25,753 bases of DNA from an uncultured Alistipes sp. (GCA_900549685.1 UROX01000016.1:1-25753); one strand, 5' to 3'; counted from the stretch's first letter, positions 16,335 through 23,667 are shown. Made by a program: numbers and translations. Notes: generated from the letters alone by a model not told the origin.

Positions 16335-17657
16335 TTATTTTTTCAGAAAACGGAACGCATCCACGCTGAACAGTTCGTCCGCCCCGCGGTCTCCCGTAAA
16401 GCGCAGAATGAGCTCGTGGACGCCTCGGGTCGGTTTCATTTCGGGAGCTTCTATCGTGATCGTTTTTCCGTCGTTTCCTGCCGGCACGTCCACGACCGCT
16501 ACGGGAGGCGTCCACAGGTTGTCGATCCACACTTCGAGCCGTCCGCCCGCGCCGGGCGTCACATCCACCGAGAACCCGTCGGCACCCTCGCCGAAATCGA
16601 GGTATTTGTATACGGCATAATCGCCGTCGCGGATGCCGCCCAGTTCCTCACGGTCGGATGCGCAGGTGCGGATGCGGGTGTTGCCCCACAGGAGGCAGGC
16701 GCGTTCGGCGCCTATTTTCGAAAATGCGTCCAGTGGATCGCCCGCGCCCTGCGAGGTCATTTCGACCTCGCGGATCGTGCCGTCTTCGTTGAACTCGATC
16801 GGTTCGATGCAGACCTTCCGCAACGAGCGGGTGCCGTTGGTCGTCCGGTGGTAGAGCACGTACCAGCGGCCGTCGAATTCGCAGATCGAACCGTGGTTGT
16901 TCCACGATTCGGGATCGCAGCCCGCGTTATCGACGATGACGCCGCCGTAGCGGAACGGTCCCAGCGGCGAGCGGGACATCGAATAGCCGATGCAGGTCGG
17001 ACGCCCCTTGCGCAGATGGGAATAGACCATATAGTAGATGCCGTTGCGTTTGCGCATGCTGCTGCCTTCGTGGAAGTAATGATCTTTTTCCGTGACCAGC
17101 GAGTCGGTTACGGTCGAGAGGTCGATCTCCGTCATGTTGTCTTTGAGTTTGGCTCCCTTGGCGGCGAACTGTCCCCAATAATAATAGGCCTGTCCGTCGT
17201 CGTCGATGAAGACCGCCGGGTCGATGCCCGCCACGTCCGGCACGGGGCGTCCGTCACGGAACGGACCGGCCGGGGAATCCGATACGGCCACGCCCTCCGA
17301 GTGGCGGTCGGGCATACTGTAATAGAGGTAATATTTCCCGTCGCGGTAAGCAGCGTCCGAGGCGTACAGGACCGCATCGCTGTACGGGACTTCGTCGCCT
17401 TCGCCGGTGGAAGCAAAGGCCCGTTCGTGGATCGTCCAGTTTTTCAGGTCGGAGGTCGAGAGCAGGTCGTAACGCGACGAGCAGTAGTCGTCCGGACTCT
17501 CGTCCCGGGAGACGTACAGGTAGAGTTTCCCGTCTTTCCATTGATGGCCTTCGGGATCGGCGAGGAACACGCCGGGCGGGACGATGGGGTTCTGGGCCAC
17601 GGCTGCTCCGCACAGCAGAAGCGCGGCGGCCGATAGTAGGAATGTCGTTTTTTTCAT
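16335..17657 (-). CDS. GH43 family glycosidase with C-terminal CBM6-like domain
   Basis: A 440-residue secreted enzyme with an SPI signal (MKKTTFLLSAAALLLCGAAVAQ). The five-bladed propeller of GH43 is supported by all three catalytic acids in context: base D34 (FLADPEGHQW), pKa-tuning D146 (GIDPAVFIDDDG) and acid E197 (YFHEGSSMRKRNGIYYM). About 315-440 resembles CBM6 (AVYKYLDFGEG, then GGRLEVWIDN and GVHELILRFTG, ending in FSVDAFRFLKK). GH43 members are beta-xylosidases, alpha-arabinofuranosidases or galactosidases; the specificity cannot be assigned by eye. It starts 37 bases after the upstream GH43 gene and precedes the GH71/99-like array by 231 bases. The ATG at 17657 is chosen because the signal peptide starts there; a longer frame to 17867 adds a low-complexity tail lying within the neighbouring gene. 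Confidence 0.92.
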   Translation of the reverse strand: MKKTTFLLSAAALLLCGAAVAQNPIVPPGVFLADPEGHQWKDGKLYLYVSRDESPDDYCSSRYDLLSTSDLKNWTIHERAFASTGEGDEVPYSDAVLYASDAAYRDGKYYLYYSMPDRHSEGVAVSDSPAGPFRDGRPVPDVAGIDPAVFIDDDGQAYYYWGQFAAKGAKLKDNMTEIDLSTVTDSLVTEKDHYFHEGSSMRKRNGIYYMVYSHLRKGRPTCIGYSMSRSPLGPFRYGGVIVDNAGCDPESWNNHGSICEFDGRWYVLYHRTTNGTRSLRKVCIEPIEFNEDGTIREVEMTSQGAGDPLDAFSKIGAERACLLWGNTRIRTCASDREELGGIRDGDYAVYKYLDFGEGADGFSVDVTPGAGGRLEVWIDNLWTPPVAVVDVPAGNDGKTITIEAPEMKPTRGVHELILRFTGDRGADELFSVDAFRFLKK

Positions 17658-17694
17658 CGGTATTGCGGTTAAGGTCGGTTGTCGGTTCGGAGTG

Positions 17695-18807
17695 TTATTG
17701 CAGCGCGGTTCCCCGGTCGGAGGGCCGATGCGGACGGACGGCCCGGGGCGCCTTCTGCTGATCGGAAGTAGGGCCGAGGGTCCGCAACCGTCCTTCGCGG
17801 TCGAAATAGAGCCGGTCGATGCAGACGACACGGTCGAAGGACGGGCGCTCGCCCCGAGGGTCGGCATGCCGGTGGTAGACGACGAACAGTTCCTTGCCGT
17901 CCGGAGATTCCACGATGGAATTGTGTCCGGGCGAGGATGTCTCTCTCGACAGGTCGGTCGTCATAAGCGGATTGTCTTCGTATTTGGTCCACGGACCCAG
18001 CGGATGGGGGGCTGTCGCTACGCCTATTCCGTAATGTGAGTAACCCGTGTCGTTGGCCGAGTAGGTCATGTAATAGATCCCTTTTCTTTTGAAGACGAAC
18101 GCTCCTTCGTTGCAGCGGTTGATGTCCCATCGCACTTTCTCCCATTCCTGCGAGGCCCGTGAGACGAGCCGCGGCTCTTCGTCCGACACCGAAAGGTCCT
18201 TGCGGAGCGGCACGACGTAGTTCTCTCCGTAACTGTAACCGTTCTCGTGCCCGTTTTTGCTGAAATAAAGATAGGGCGTCCGCTGTTCGTCGTCATCGAC
18301 GAAAATGTGGCAGTCGATAGCCGAATATCCCCGGTCGAACCAGGGTGTATAGAGTTCGCGGAACGGGCCTCCGGGCGTCGGGCTGACAGCCAGACAGGAG
18401 AGCAGAAGGCCCCTCTGCGCATCGAGGCAGCTGTATGTCATGTAGAAATTGCCCTCGTAGTATTTCACTTCGGGAGCCCAGAACGCTCCGACTCCGAAAT
18501 GGTCGGGCGATTTGCGGAACAGCGGACCGCGGTATGTCCATTCGACGAGGTCGTCGGAGGTGTAATAGTCGAAGCCCTCGGCTTCGGCCGAAGCCGTCGT
18601 CCCGGTCATGTAATAGACCCCGTCGTGGCGGTAGACGAAAGGATCGGCGAGGCGGATGGGCTGTCCGTCGGTCGTCCGGACCGGGTTCGCATAGGTTTTC
18701 CGGGATTTTCCGGACCGGCTTTCGGCCTGTCCCGCAAAAATCGTCAGGACGAGACACAGGGACAGAAGAAGCGTCTTGCCCGGGAGGATTCGTACATCGG
18801 AGTTCAT
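17695..18807 (-). CDS. GH43 family glycosidase
   Basis: A 370-residue secreted protein with an N-terminal signal (hydrophobic 12-25, cleavage near AGQAES). The GH43 catalytic acids are visible: D55 (IRLADPFVYRHDGVYYM), D165 (YSAIDCHIFVDDD) and E234 (CNEGAFVFKRKGIYYMTYS). It is a single-domain enzyme with no carbohydrate-binding tail; the last 30 residues are Arg- and Pro-rich and look disordered. It is the first gene of the carbohydrate operon, with a -7 box about 29 bases ahead of the start and a second GH43 gene 37 bases downstream. The start at 18807 is chosen over an upstream in-frame ATG because the signal peptide begins there and the promoter box lies within the longer version. Substrate class is probably an arabinose- or xylose-containing side chain; this is inference. 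Confidence 0.92.
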   Translation of the reverse strand: MNSDVRILPGKTLLLSLCLVLTIFAGQAESRSGKSRKTYANPVRTTDGQPIRLADPFVYRHDGVYYMTGTTASAEAEGFDYYTSDDLVEWTYRGPLFRKSPDHFGVGAFWAPEVKYYEGNFYMTYSCLDAQRGLLLSCLAVSPTPGGPFRELYTPWFDRGYSAIDCHIFVDDDEQRTPYLYFSKNGHENGYSYGENYVVPLRKDLSVSDEEPRLVSRASQEWEKVRWDINRCNEGAFVFKRKGIYYMTYSANDTGYSHYGIGVATAPHPLGPWTKYEDNPLMTTDLSRETSSPGHNSIVESPDGKELFVVYHRHADPRGERPSFDRVVCIDRLYFDREGRLRTLGPTSDQQKAPRAVRPHRPSDRGTALQ

Positions 18808-18835
18808 CGGTTCATTGGGTTTGTGAGGTTTTGTA

Positions 18836-18843
18836 CAAAAATA
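18836..18843 (-). promoter_or_regulatory. -7 box of the GH43-GH71/99 operon
   Basis: TATTTTTG on the minus strand matches TAnnTTTG exactly and lies 29 bases ahead of the GH43 start at 18807. Local sequence is AT-rich. No clear -33 TTTG box is present at standard spacing. Confidence 0.55.
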
Positions 18844-18883
18844 AACAAAACGCGGAACATTCCCCAGGCGGCCGACGAAAAAA

Positions 18884-18914
18884 GGTCCGGGTGTATGGAT
18901 ATACACACCGGACC
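18884..18914 (-). terminator. Intrinsic terminator, minus strand, with no visible gene
   Basis: On the minus strand a GC-rich stem of about 13 bp (ggtccggtgtgtat with atacacccggacc, one bulged base) with a GGAT-complement loop is followed directly by TTTTTT. On the plus strand there is no T run after it, so it acts leftward. It lies upstream of the GH43 promoter and nothing recognisable is encoded to its right on this strand. Confidence 0.75.
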
Positions 18915-18957
18915 CAACCTAACTTAACCCAACTTTACCTAACTGAACATTACCGGA
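18913..18957. repeat. Degenerate 5-bp-period repeat
   Basis: Nine successive 5-mers begin with C and end with A, mostly AA or TA: CCCAA, CCTAA, CTTAA, CCCAA, CTTTA, CCTAA, CTGAA, CATTA, CCGGA. The array abuts the orphan terminator. Read on the other strand it resembles TTAGG-type repeats. Its function is unknown. Confidence 0.5.
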
Positions 18958-19071
18958 CTAACCCGTAATATTTCATTCATCCGGACGGGGGCGAAATCCC
19001 GCACCGGAAGAGGTTTATATACAGTGCAATGTTAGGGCTTTTCGTCGGGCTTTTTTTTCGTGAGCTATCCA

Positions 19072-19169
19072 TATTTTTGCTCGAATGTTCCGTAAAACGT
19101 TCTGCGGTGCCCGAAAACCGGAGAAATTCGTACGGGATGTCGGAAAATGAAAAATTACCTTTAACTTTG
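19072..19169 (+). promoter_or_regulatory. Two plus-strand -7 boxes ahead of the lipoprotein operon
   Basis: TATTTTTG at 19072-19079 and TAACTTTG at 19162-19169 both match TAnnTTTG. Either would give a long leader (about 250-340 nt) before the ATG at 19429. No standard -33 box is evident, so one or both may be chance matches in an AT-rich stretch. Confidence 0.4.
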
Positions 19170-19428
19170 ATTCCGGATTCGTCCGCGGCAACGGCGGAGC
19201 GGGTTCGGTACTCCCGATCCGTGAAAACGCGATTATATGTATTCGGTATGCCTGCATTCGGCGTCGCCTCCGCACATTTCGGGCTGTGTCTCGAAGCCCC
19301 TGCCGAGGCGCTGCGAAAAGCCGATTCGAAAATGCGGCCGCGGCTGCGGATCGCTTCGGCGGGAATCGAAAATGCCGTCGGGAGTCCGGGTTATGTCGGA
19401 GTGTTATAGTCGCCTGTAAAAGAATACG

Positions 19429-20514
19429 ATGAAGATACGATACGCCACCCGTCGGCGGGATTGCCGAATACACAGAAACCGGTTTTCGCTTCGCGCTGCC
19501 GGAAAGGAGATTTTCCGCTCGCGCGGACTGTCCGTCTGTTTGTCCCTCGCCGCTCTCGTCGCCGTCGCGGCGGGTATGGGCGGATGCCTCAAGGGCGACG
19601 ATCCCGATCTGTATACGGATCTTTACTGGTTCCGCAATGCCGCCTTCGATTTCAAGGTCGATTCTACGCGGACGGATCCCGACACGATTTCGGTGCCCGT
19701 GTTCCGCATGCGGGGCAGAGTTTTCGATACGGATACCGTCGGGTTCGTCGTGCTGTCCGATACGACGACGGCCCGCGATCCCGAGAATTATGAAATCCTT
19801 ACGCCGGTGGTCCGGTTCGCCGATCCCGATACGGTTCGGTCCGAAATCCGCATGATCGTGCATCCGCAATCGCTCTCCGCCGAGACGCTGACCGTCGGAC
19901 TGAGGCTCGAATATCGGTATGACGATGTTCCGGAGGGTGTCCGTCGTCACGATCGCACCCTCGTCCGCATTACGGCGGTGGACGGTCCTTCGCGCGATGC
20001 GTTCTGGTTCGACCGTTCGGCCGATACGCTGCATGTGGATACGACGCAGCGCGAACCGGTCGAATTCGCGTTGCCCGTTCTCCGTCTCGGCGGTATCCGC
20101 CACAAGACCGATCGCGTCGTCGTCGGTACGGTCGCCGATTCGACGACGGCCCTGCGGCCGGAAATGTTCGATTTCGTGTCGTCCGAGGCTGTTTTCGTCA
20201 CGAGCGATACGCTCCGGTCGGAGGTCGTGTTGCAGATCCGCCCGCAGGCTATCGATACGGTACGGAGTGTCGGACTGAGGCTTTCCTATACGCATCCCGC
20301 CGGTTATGAGGAACAGGAAGACCGTCCCGAATTCGTTATGCTCTATCTTCGGCCGGTGAGCGGCGAAGGCGGACTGCGTCCGGACGAGCCCGAAGATCCC
20401 GGAACGCCGGACGATCCGCAGGAACCCGGAGAGACGGCCAGCCCGTCCGTTTCCGGCGAAAGTGCTGTGACGGAAGCCACCGTTTCTGCGGGAGTGTCTC
20501 CGCATCGAAAGTAA
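19429..20514 (+). CDS. Lipoprotein with two internal repeat domains, function unknown
   Basis: I do not recognise this family with confidence. The 361-residue product has a hydrophobic stretch ending in a lipobox (GMGGC, C53), so it should be an envelope lipoprotein. Before it lies an unusually long Arg-rich N-terminus of about 33 residues, so the true start may be a later non-ATG codon. Two related beta-rich segments follow (about 86-162 and 211-287), sharing a DSTTA or DTTTA motif, an RSE step and a closing VGLRL-x-Y motif, which suggests an internal duplication. The last 50 residues are rich in Pro, Glu, Asp, Ser and Thr and look disordered. The layout recalls DUF4843-like surface lipoproteins of Bacteroidota, but this is a guess. 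It is 18 bases ahead of a DUF1080 gene, so a shared operon and a surface glycan-related role are inferred. Confidence 0.72.
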   Translation: MKIRYATRRRDCRIHRNRFSLRAAGKEIFRSRGLSVCLSLAALVAVAAGMGGCLKGDDPDLYTDLYWFRNAAFDFKVDSTRTDPDTISVPVFRMRGRVFDTDTVGFVVLSDTTTARDPENYEILTPVVRFADPDTVRSEIRMIVHPQSLSAETLTVGLRLEYRYDDVPEGVRRHDRTLVRITAVDGPSRDAFWFDRSADTLHVDTTQREPVEFALPVLRLGGIRHKTDRVVVGTVADSTTALRPEMFDFVSSEAVFVTSDTLRSEVVLQIRPQAIDTVRSVGLRLSYTHPAGYEEQEDRPEFVMLYLRPVSGEGGLRPDEPEDPGTPDDPQEPGETASPSVSGESAVTEATVSAGVSPHRK

Positions 20515-20532
20515 ACCTTAATTCGACCTACC

Positions 20533-21318
20533 ATGAATATGAAAACGACGCTCGGAATCGCCCTGCTGTGTATCGGCTCGGCATCCGCCCTTTCCGCACA
20601 GGAAAAGAAACAGTATCCTCAGCCCGAACCCATGACGCATGCCATGTCCGAATTCTGGGAACCGCAGCCCCGTATCGTTACGCCGGGCGACGAGGACATT
20701 CCCTTTCTCGCTCCGCCTTCGGACGCCATCGTATTGCTGGGGGCCGGCGATCAGACGGCCGACCGGTGGCAGAGTCGCGGATCGGATGCGCCCGTTCCGT
20801 GGAAAGTCGAGAACGGAGTTATGACGGTCGTTCCCCGTTCGGGCGACATCCGCACGAAACAGGAGTTCGGCGACTGTCAGTTGCACCTCGAGTGGAGCAC
20901 TCCGACGGAGATCGTCGGCGAGAGTCAGGGACGCGGCAACAGCGGCGTTTTTCTGCAAGGGCTTTACGAAATCCAGATTCTCGACAACTACGACAACGAA
21001 ACCTATGCCAACGGACAGGCCGGCAGCGTCTACAAACAGACGCCGCCGCTGGTGAACGCATGCCGTAAACCGGGCCGGTGGAACAGCTACGATATCATTT
21101 ATACCGCTCCCCGCTTCAAGGAGGACGGATCGTTGCAGTCGCACGGTCGGGTCACGGTGCTGCACAACGGCGTACTGGTGCAGAACAACACCTTGATTCT
21201 GGGAACGACCGAGTTCATCGGATTCCCCAGAACCATCGCGCACGGCAAAGGCCCGATCTTCCTGCAGGATCACCACAACCCGATCCGTTTCCGGAATATC
21301 TGGATTCGGGAATTGTAA
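20533..21318 (+). CDS. DUF1080 (3-keto-disaccharide hydrolase-like) secreted protein
   Basis: A 261-residue protein with an SPI signal (about 1-22, cleavage near ALSAQ) and no lipobox. The mature part is one DUF1080 domain, a concanavalin-A-like jelly roll (Pfam PF06439). Typical motifs are FGDCQLHLEW, GRGNSGVFLQGLYEIQILDNY, PGRWNSYDIIYTAPRF, VTVLHNGVLVQNN and the ending LQDHHNPIRFRNIWIREL. Members of this family have been linked to hydrolysis of 3-keto-glycosides made by Gfo/Idh/MocA-type oxidases. It follows the lipoprotein gene by 18 bases and is followed, after a 364-base gap, by a ThuA-like gene. DUF1080 and ThuA-like proteins often occur together in Bacteroidota. No oxidoreductase partner is in this window. 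A start at 20539 is also possible. Confidence 0.92.
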   Translation: MNMKTTLGIALLCIGSASALSAQEKKQYPQPEPMTHAMSEFWEPQPRIVTPGDEDIPFLAPPSDAIVLLGAGDQTADRWQSRGSDAPVPWKVENGVMTVVPRSGDIRTKQEFGDCQLHLEWSTPTEIVGESQGRGNSGVFLQGLYEIQILDNYDNETYANGQAGSVYKQTPPLVNACRKPGRWNSYDIIYTAPRFKEDGSLQSHGRVTVLHNGVLVQNNTLILGTTEFIGFPRTIAHGKGPIFLQDHHNPIRFRNIWIREL

Positions 21319-21682
21319 CCGAAAAGGACGAAGCGCACTCCGCTCCCCTTTTTTGGGCCGTGTTTTCCCGTGGCTGTCTCGGCCGTTGCGGCATACGGGC
21401 ACGTCCCGATTTATCGATAGAGCGGGCAGCGGTTACGGCCGGCGGTCGCGTGTCGCGGATACAATGTCCGGCGGTTCCATGCGATTTTGGCACCGGCGGT
21501 CTGCCGAAACCTTGCGGGGCCGAAGCTCCTGCGATGCCGGCGGGGCGGAGTCGTAAACGCGCCTCGGTCGCGAGACCCCGACCGGCGGAAACGGAAGTCG
21601 GTACTTGATGAAATCGGAAAGGCGTAGAGTCACCTCGTTTTCCGGAGTATATGATCGTAGTTTATTTTATGGAACTCTCGTT
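21319..21682. other. Gap between DUF1080 and ThuA-like genes
   Basis: No gene is seen. Just after the DUF1080 stop there is a short stem (agcg-cactc-cgct) followed by cccc and six T at about 21335-21356, a weak terminator candidate. No exact -7 box lies ahead of the ThuA-like start; an AT-rich stretch (gtagtttattttatgg) about 25 bases upstream may serve instead. Confidence 0.45.
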
Positions 21683-22594
21683 ATGAACAACAGGATTTTC
21701 AATTGTCTTTTATGTCTGCTTCTTTCGATAGGGATGCCTGCACGGGCGGTTAAGCCCATTCGGGCGCTGATCGTCACGGGGCAGAACAACCATAATTGGT
21801 CCGTGAGTCACCGGGTGCTGAAATCCATACTGGAAAACACCGGCCGCTTCGTCGTCTCGGTCGCCGTTTCGCCCGGACCGGGAGAGGATATGAGCGGTTT
21901 CGCGCCGGAGTTCGGAGCCTATGACGTCGTCGTGCTCGACTACAATGGTGACCGGTGGCCTGCGGCGACCGATTCCGCTTTCGTCCGTTATCTGCGTGGC
22001 GGCGGCGGACTGGTCGTCTACCATGCGGCGAACAACGCTTTCGCCGGCTGGGACGAGTTCAACCGCATCGTCGCTCTGGGCGGTTGGGAAGGCCGCGACG
22101 AACGGTGGGGGCCTTATCTGTATTATGAGAACGGCCGGTGGGTCTGCGACCGGAGTGCGGGACCCGGCGGATCGCACGGAGAGCAGCGCGAATATGTCAT
22201 GCACGGTCACGCGATGTCCCATCCCGTTACGCGGGGACTGCCTGCCGAGTGGTTGCATGCGACCGACGAGTTGTACGACCGGATGCGCGGACCCGCTAAC
22301 GTGGGGGTGATGCTCTATTCGGCCTATGCCGATCCGTCGAGAGGCGGATCGGGCCGCGAGGAACCGCTCGTCTTTACGGTCGATTATCATAAGGCCCGGA
22401 TTTTTCACCTGATGCTCGGACATGCGGGAGCCTCGCCGGAAGAAAACCCCTCGATGCAGTGCGTCGGGTTCCAGACGCTGTTGTCGCGCGGCGCCGAGTG
22501 GGCGGCCACGGGGCGGGTCCGTCAGAAAGTGCCGGCCTGTTTCCCTGCCGCCGGAGAGAGCCGCCGGGACGAAACCTACGGAGCGCGGCGGTAA
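21683..22594 (+). CDS. ThuA-like domain secreted protein
   Basis: A 303-residue protein with a signal peptide (MNNRIFNCLLCLLLSIGMPARA). The rest is one ThuA-like domain of the class I glutamine amidotransferase-like fold. Seen motifs are ALIVTGQNNHNW near the N-terminus, YDVVVLDYNGD, RYLRGGGGLVVYHAANNAF, HPVTRGLP, TDELYDRM and FTVDYHKARIFHLMLGH. ThuA was first tied to trehalose and sucrose use through keto-sugar intermediates; secreted Bacteroidota members are poorly characterised. Position after a DUF1080 gene fits a keto-glycoside role. The start at 21683 is chosen because the signal peptide begins there; an ATG at 21605 adds 26 polar residues. An intrinsic terminator follows 32 bases after the stop. 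Confidence 0.88.
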   Translation: MNNRIFNCLLCLLLSIGMPARAVKPIRALIVTGQNNHNWSVSHRVLKSILENTGRFVVSVAVSPGPGEDMSGFAPEFGAYDVVVLDYNGDRWPAATDSAFVRYLRGGGGLVVYHAANNAFAGWDEFNRIVALGGWEGRDERWGPYLYYENGRWVCDRSAGPGGSHGEQREYVMHGHAMSHPVTRGLPAEWLHATDELYDRMRGPANVGVMLYSAYADPSRGGSGREEPLVFTVDYHKARIFHLMLGHAGASPEENPSMQCVGFQTLLSRGAEWAATGRVRQKVPACFPAAGESRRDETYGARR

Positions 22595-22626
22595 TATAGA
22601 ACATGTCGCAGATTATTTACGGAGGG

Positions 22627-22650
22627 AGGGATCGGTTGCGGTCCCTTTTT
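22627..22650 (+). terminator. Intrinsic terminator of the ThuA-like gene
   Basis: An 8-bp stem (agggatcg with cggtccct, one U-G pair) closed by a GTTG tetraloop is followed by TTTTT. It lies 32 bases after the ThuA-like stop codon. Confidence 0.8.
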
Positions 22651-23002
22651 CGTTATGTTTTGCGACATGCCGGCGGGAGGTGCGTGATGCCGTACTTTCC
22701 CCGTACGGGTTAGGCTTCGACGGGGAGAGGGCCGGTCGGAAATGGCCTCTCCTCGCCGGGTCTTGTAGGTCGAACTGCACGTGGCCTGCGTCCGGATAAA
22801 GAGTCGCGATACGGACAAGGTGCCGGAAATGTGTCGTTTTGCGATTGTTTCCGGGAGAGGCTTTTCTGTGAAAGGTGCACGGCGTCGATCTGTATGCGGG
22901 CGGCCGGCGTTTGCGGTTCCGTCGTTTTGCGAGGGTTTGTGCCGGTGAACGCTTCGTCCGATCCCTCGTCGGGATCGTCGGATGCCGTCCGTGTGAACGG
23001 AA

Positions 23003-23034
23003 CGAGGCCTCCGGAATCGCTTCCGGAGGCCTCG
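23003..23034. terminator. Perfect 14-bp hairpin
   Basis: The arms cgaggcctccggaa and ttccggaggcctcg flank a TCGC tetraloop with no mismatch. It lies 75 bases beyond the stop of the minus-strand gene at 23110. Neither side has a T run, so termination is inferred from position and stability. Confidence 0.55.
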
Positions 23035-23109
23035 AATGATCGTCGGGCAGCTGCTTTTCGGGAAGTGTTGTAGTGTGTTTGCCGACCGGTGTGCGGATTC
23101 GGTTCCGCA

Positions 23110-23523
23110 TCATTCCTTTCGGAGTGTTCCCGTCGGCTCCGAAGGCATGTCTCCGCTCAGTCGGACCGCTTCGGCCAGTCGTTCGCCGAAAGTGCGGACG
23201 ATGGGACGGTACCGTCTGCACGAACGGTTTTGCGATTTCTCCAGCGTGGCGACGGCCTGTTCGAGCAGGGCGACGATTCTTTTCAGCGCGACGGAGCGCG
23301 GATCGCTCAGGCGGTCGAGCTGTTGCAGCATGAAAATGGCGTAACGGCCCTGTTCGATGGCTCGCAGGTCGGGATTTCCCGCTTGGGCGACAAGGTCGGC
23401 GTGTCGTCGGCAGATTTCGTCGAGCGACTGGCCGTAGATACGGACCGAACCGTTCCGGGAAGAGGCTGCCAGTTCGTAATACAGATCGATTCGGGGAGAG
23501 ACGGATTCGAATTCTTTTTTCAT
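23110..23523 (-). CDS. Small helical hypothetical protein
   Basis: I do not recognise this family. The 137-residue product has no signal peptide or membrane segment, so it should be cytoplasmic. It is dominated by likely amphipathic helices (for example ELAASS, SLDEICRRHADLVAQ, GRYAIFMLQQLDRL, LKRIVALLEQAVATLEKSQ), with many Arg residues towards the C-terminus. Codon use is GC-rich like the neighbours and the frame is well bounded, supporting a real gene. The ATG at 23523 is preferred; an in-frame ATG at 23550 would add nine residues. It stands alone on its strand, with a hairpin downstream and a candidate divergent small RNA just upstream. No function can be proposed. Confidence 0.65.
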   Translation of the reverse strand: MKKEFESVSPRIDLYYELAASSRNGSVRIYGQSLDEICRRHADLVAQAGNPDLRAIEQGRYAIFMLQQLDRLSDPRSVALKRIVALLEQAVATLEKSQNRSCRRYRPIVRTFGERLAEAVRLSGDMPSEPTGTLRKE

Positions 23524-23530
23524 CGTAAAA

Positions 23531-23538
23531 TAGCTTTG
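23531..23538 (+). promoter_or_regulatory. -7 box ahead of the small RNA candidate
   Basis: TAGCTTTG is an exact TAnnTTTG match on the plus strand, placing a start near 23545. It points away from the hypothetical gene at 23110-23523 and straight into the two hairpins at 23567-23667. No clear -33 box is present. Confidence 0.45.
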
Positions 23539-23544
23539 AACGTT

Positions 23545-23667
23545 AAACATTTATGGTTACCTGAACCGGTCGGCGCCCGGCAGGGCCGACCGAAAAACAA
23601 CATGTCAAAGAACCCCTTCCGAAGGACGGGCCGATGAACGGCCTGTCCTTCGTGACTTGTTGTTTTT
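23545..23667 (+). ncRNA. Candidate structured small RNA
   Basis: Two hairpins follow each other with no spacer. The first (23567-23592) has perfect 8-bp arms cggtcggc and gccgaccg. The second (23593-23667) has an outer 15-bp stem with one mismatch (aaaaacaacatgtca with tgacttgttgttttt), an unpaired 12-base segment on one side, and an inner 14-bp stem with one G-U pair and loop ATGAA. The outer stem ends in TTTTT, as in an intrinsic terminator. A -7 box lies just upstream, giving a transcript of about 125 nt. No known RNA family is recognised. It could instead be a bidirectional terminator or an attenuator for the downstream gene. Confidence 0.4.

Larger units (their letters stand above)
18808..19428. 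other. Divergent gap between carbohydrate operon and lipoprotein gene
   Basis: No gene is supported in these 620 bases. The left end holds the GH43 promoter and, oddly, an intrinsic terminator pointing the same way (18884-18914). Next to it is a degenerate 5-bp-period repeat (18913-18957). The right half holds two plus-strand -7 boxes. A 90-residue frame at 19137-19409 ends 20 bases before the lipoprotein gene, but its composition does not look coding. Confidence 0.5.
22595..23109. other. Gap between convergent ThuA-like and small hypothetical genes
   Basis: The left end holds the ThuA-like terminator and the right end a hairpin at 23003-23034 beyond the minus-strand gene. The 350 bases in between (22650-23000) hold no supported gene; the frames there are rich in Arg, Cys and Pro and show no family signature or promoter. 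Confidence 0.5.

Noticed and set aside
18913..18957. Telomere-like repeat suggesting a linear end
   Set aside because: The units are degenerate, few and internal, with genes on both sides; nothing else suggests a replicon end.
19137..19409. Possible 90-residue gene ending 20 bases before the lipoprotein gene
   Set aside because: Third-position base use is mixed, unlike neighbours, a promoter box lies inside it, and no motif is seen.
19015..20505. 496-codon minus-strand frame across the lipoprotein gene
   Set aside because: The plus strand has a lipobox, repeat domains and a tight spacing to DUF1080; the antisense frame is Arg/His-rich shadow sequence.
8270..22594. A complete polysaccharide utilisation locus
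   Set aside because: No SusC, SusD, hybrid two-component sensor or ECF sigma pair is present; only the enzyme part can be claimed.
22613..23221. 202-codon minus-strand frame between ThuA-like and the small hypothetical gene
   Set aside because: It crosses a terminator and a perfect hairpin, overlaps the hypothetical gene's 3' end, and has a random Arg/Thr/Pro-rich composition.
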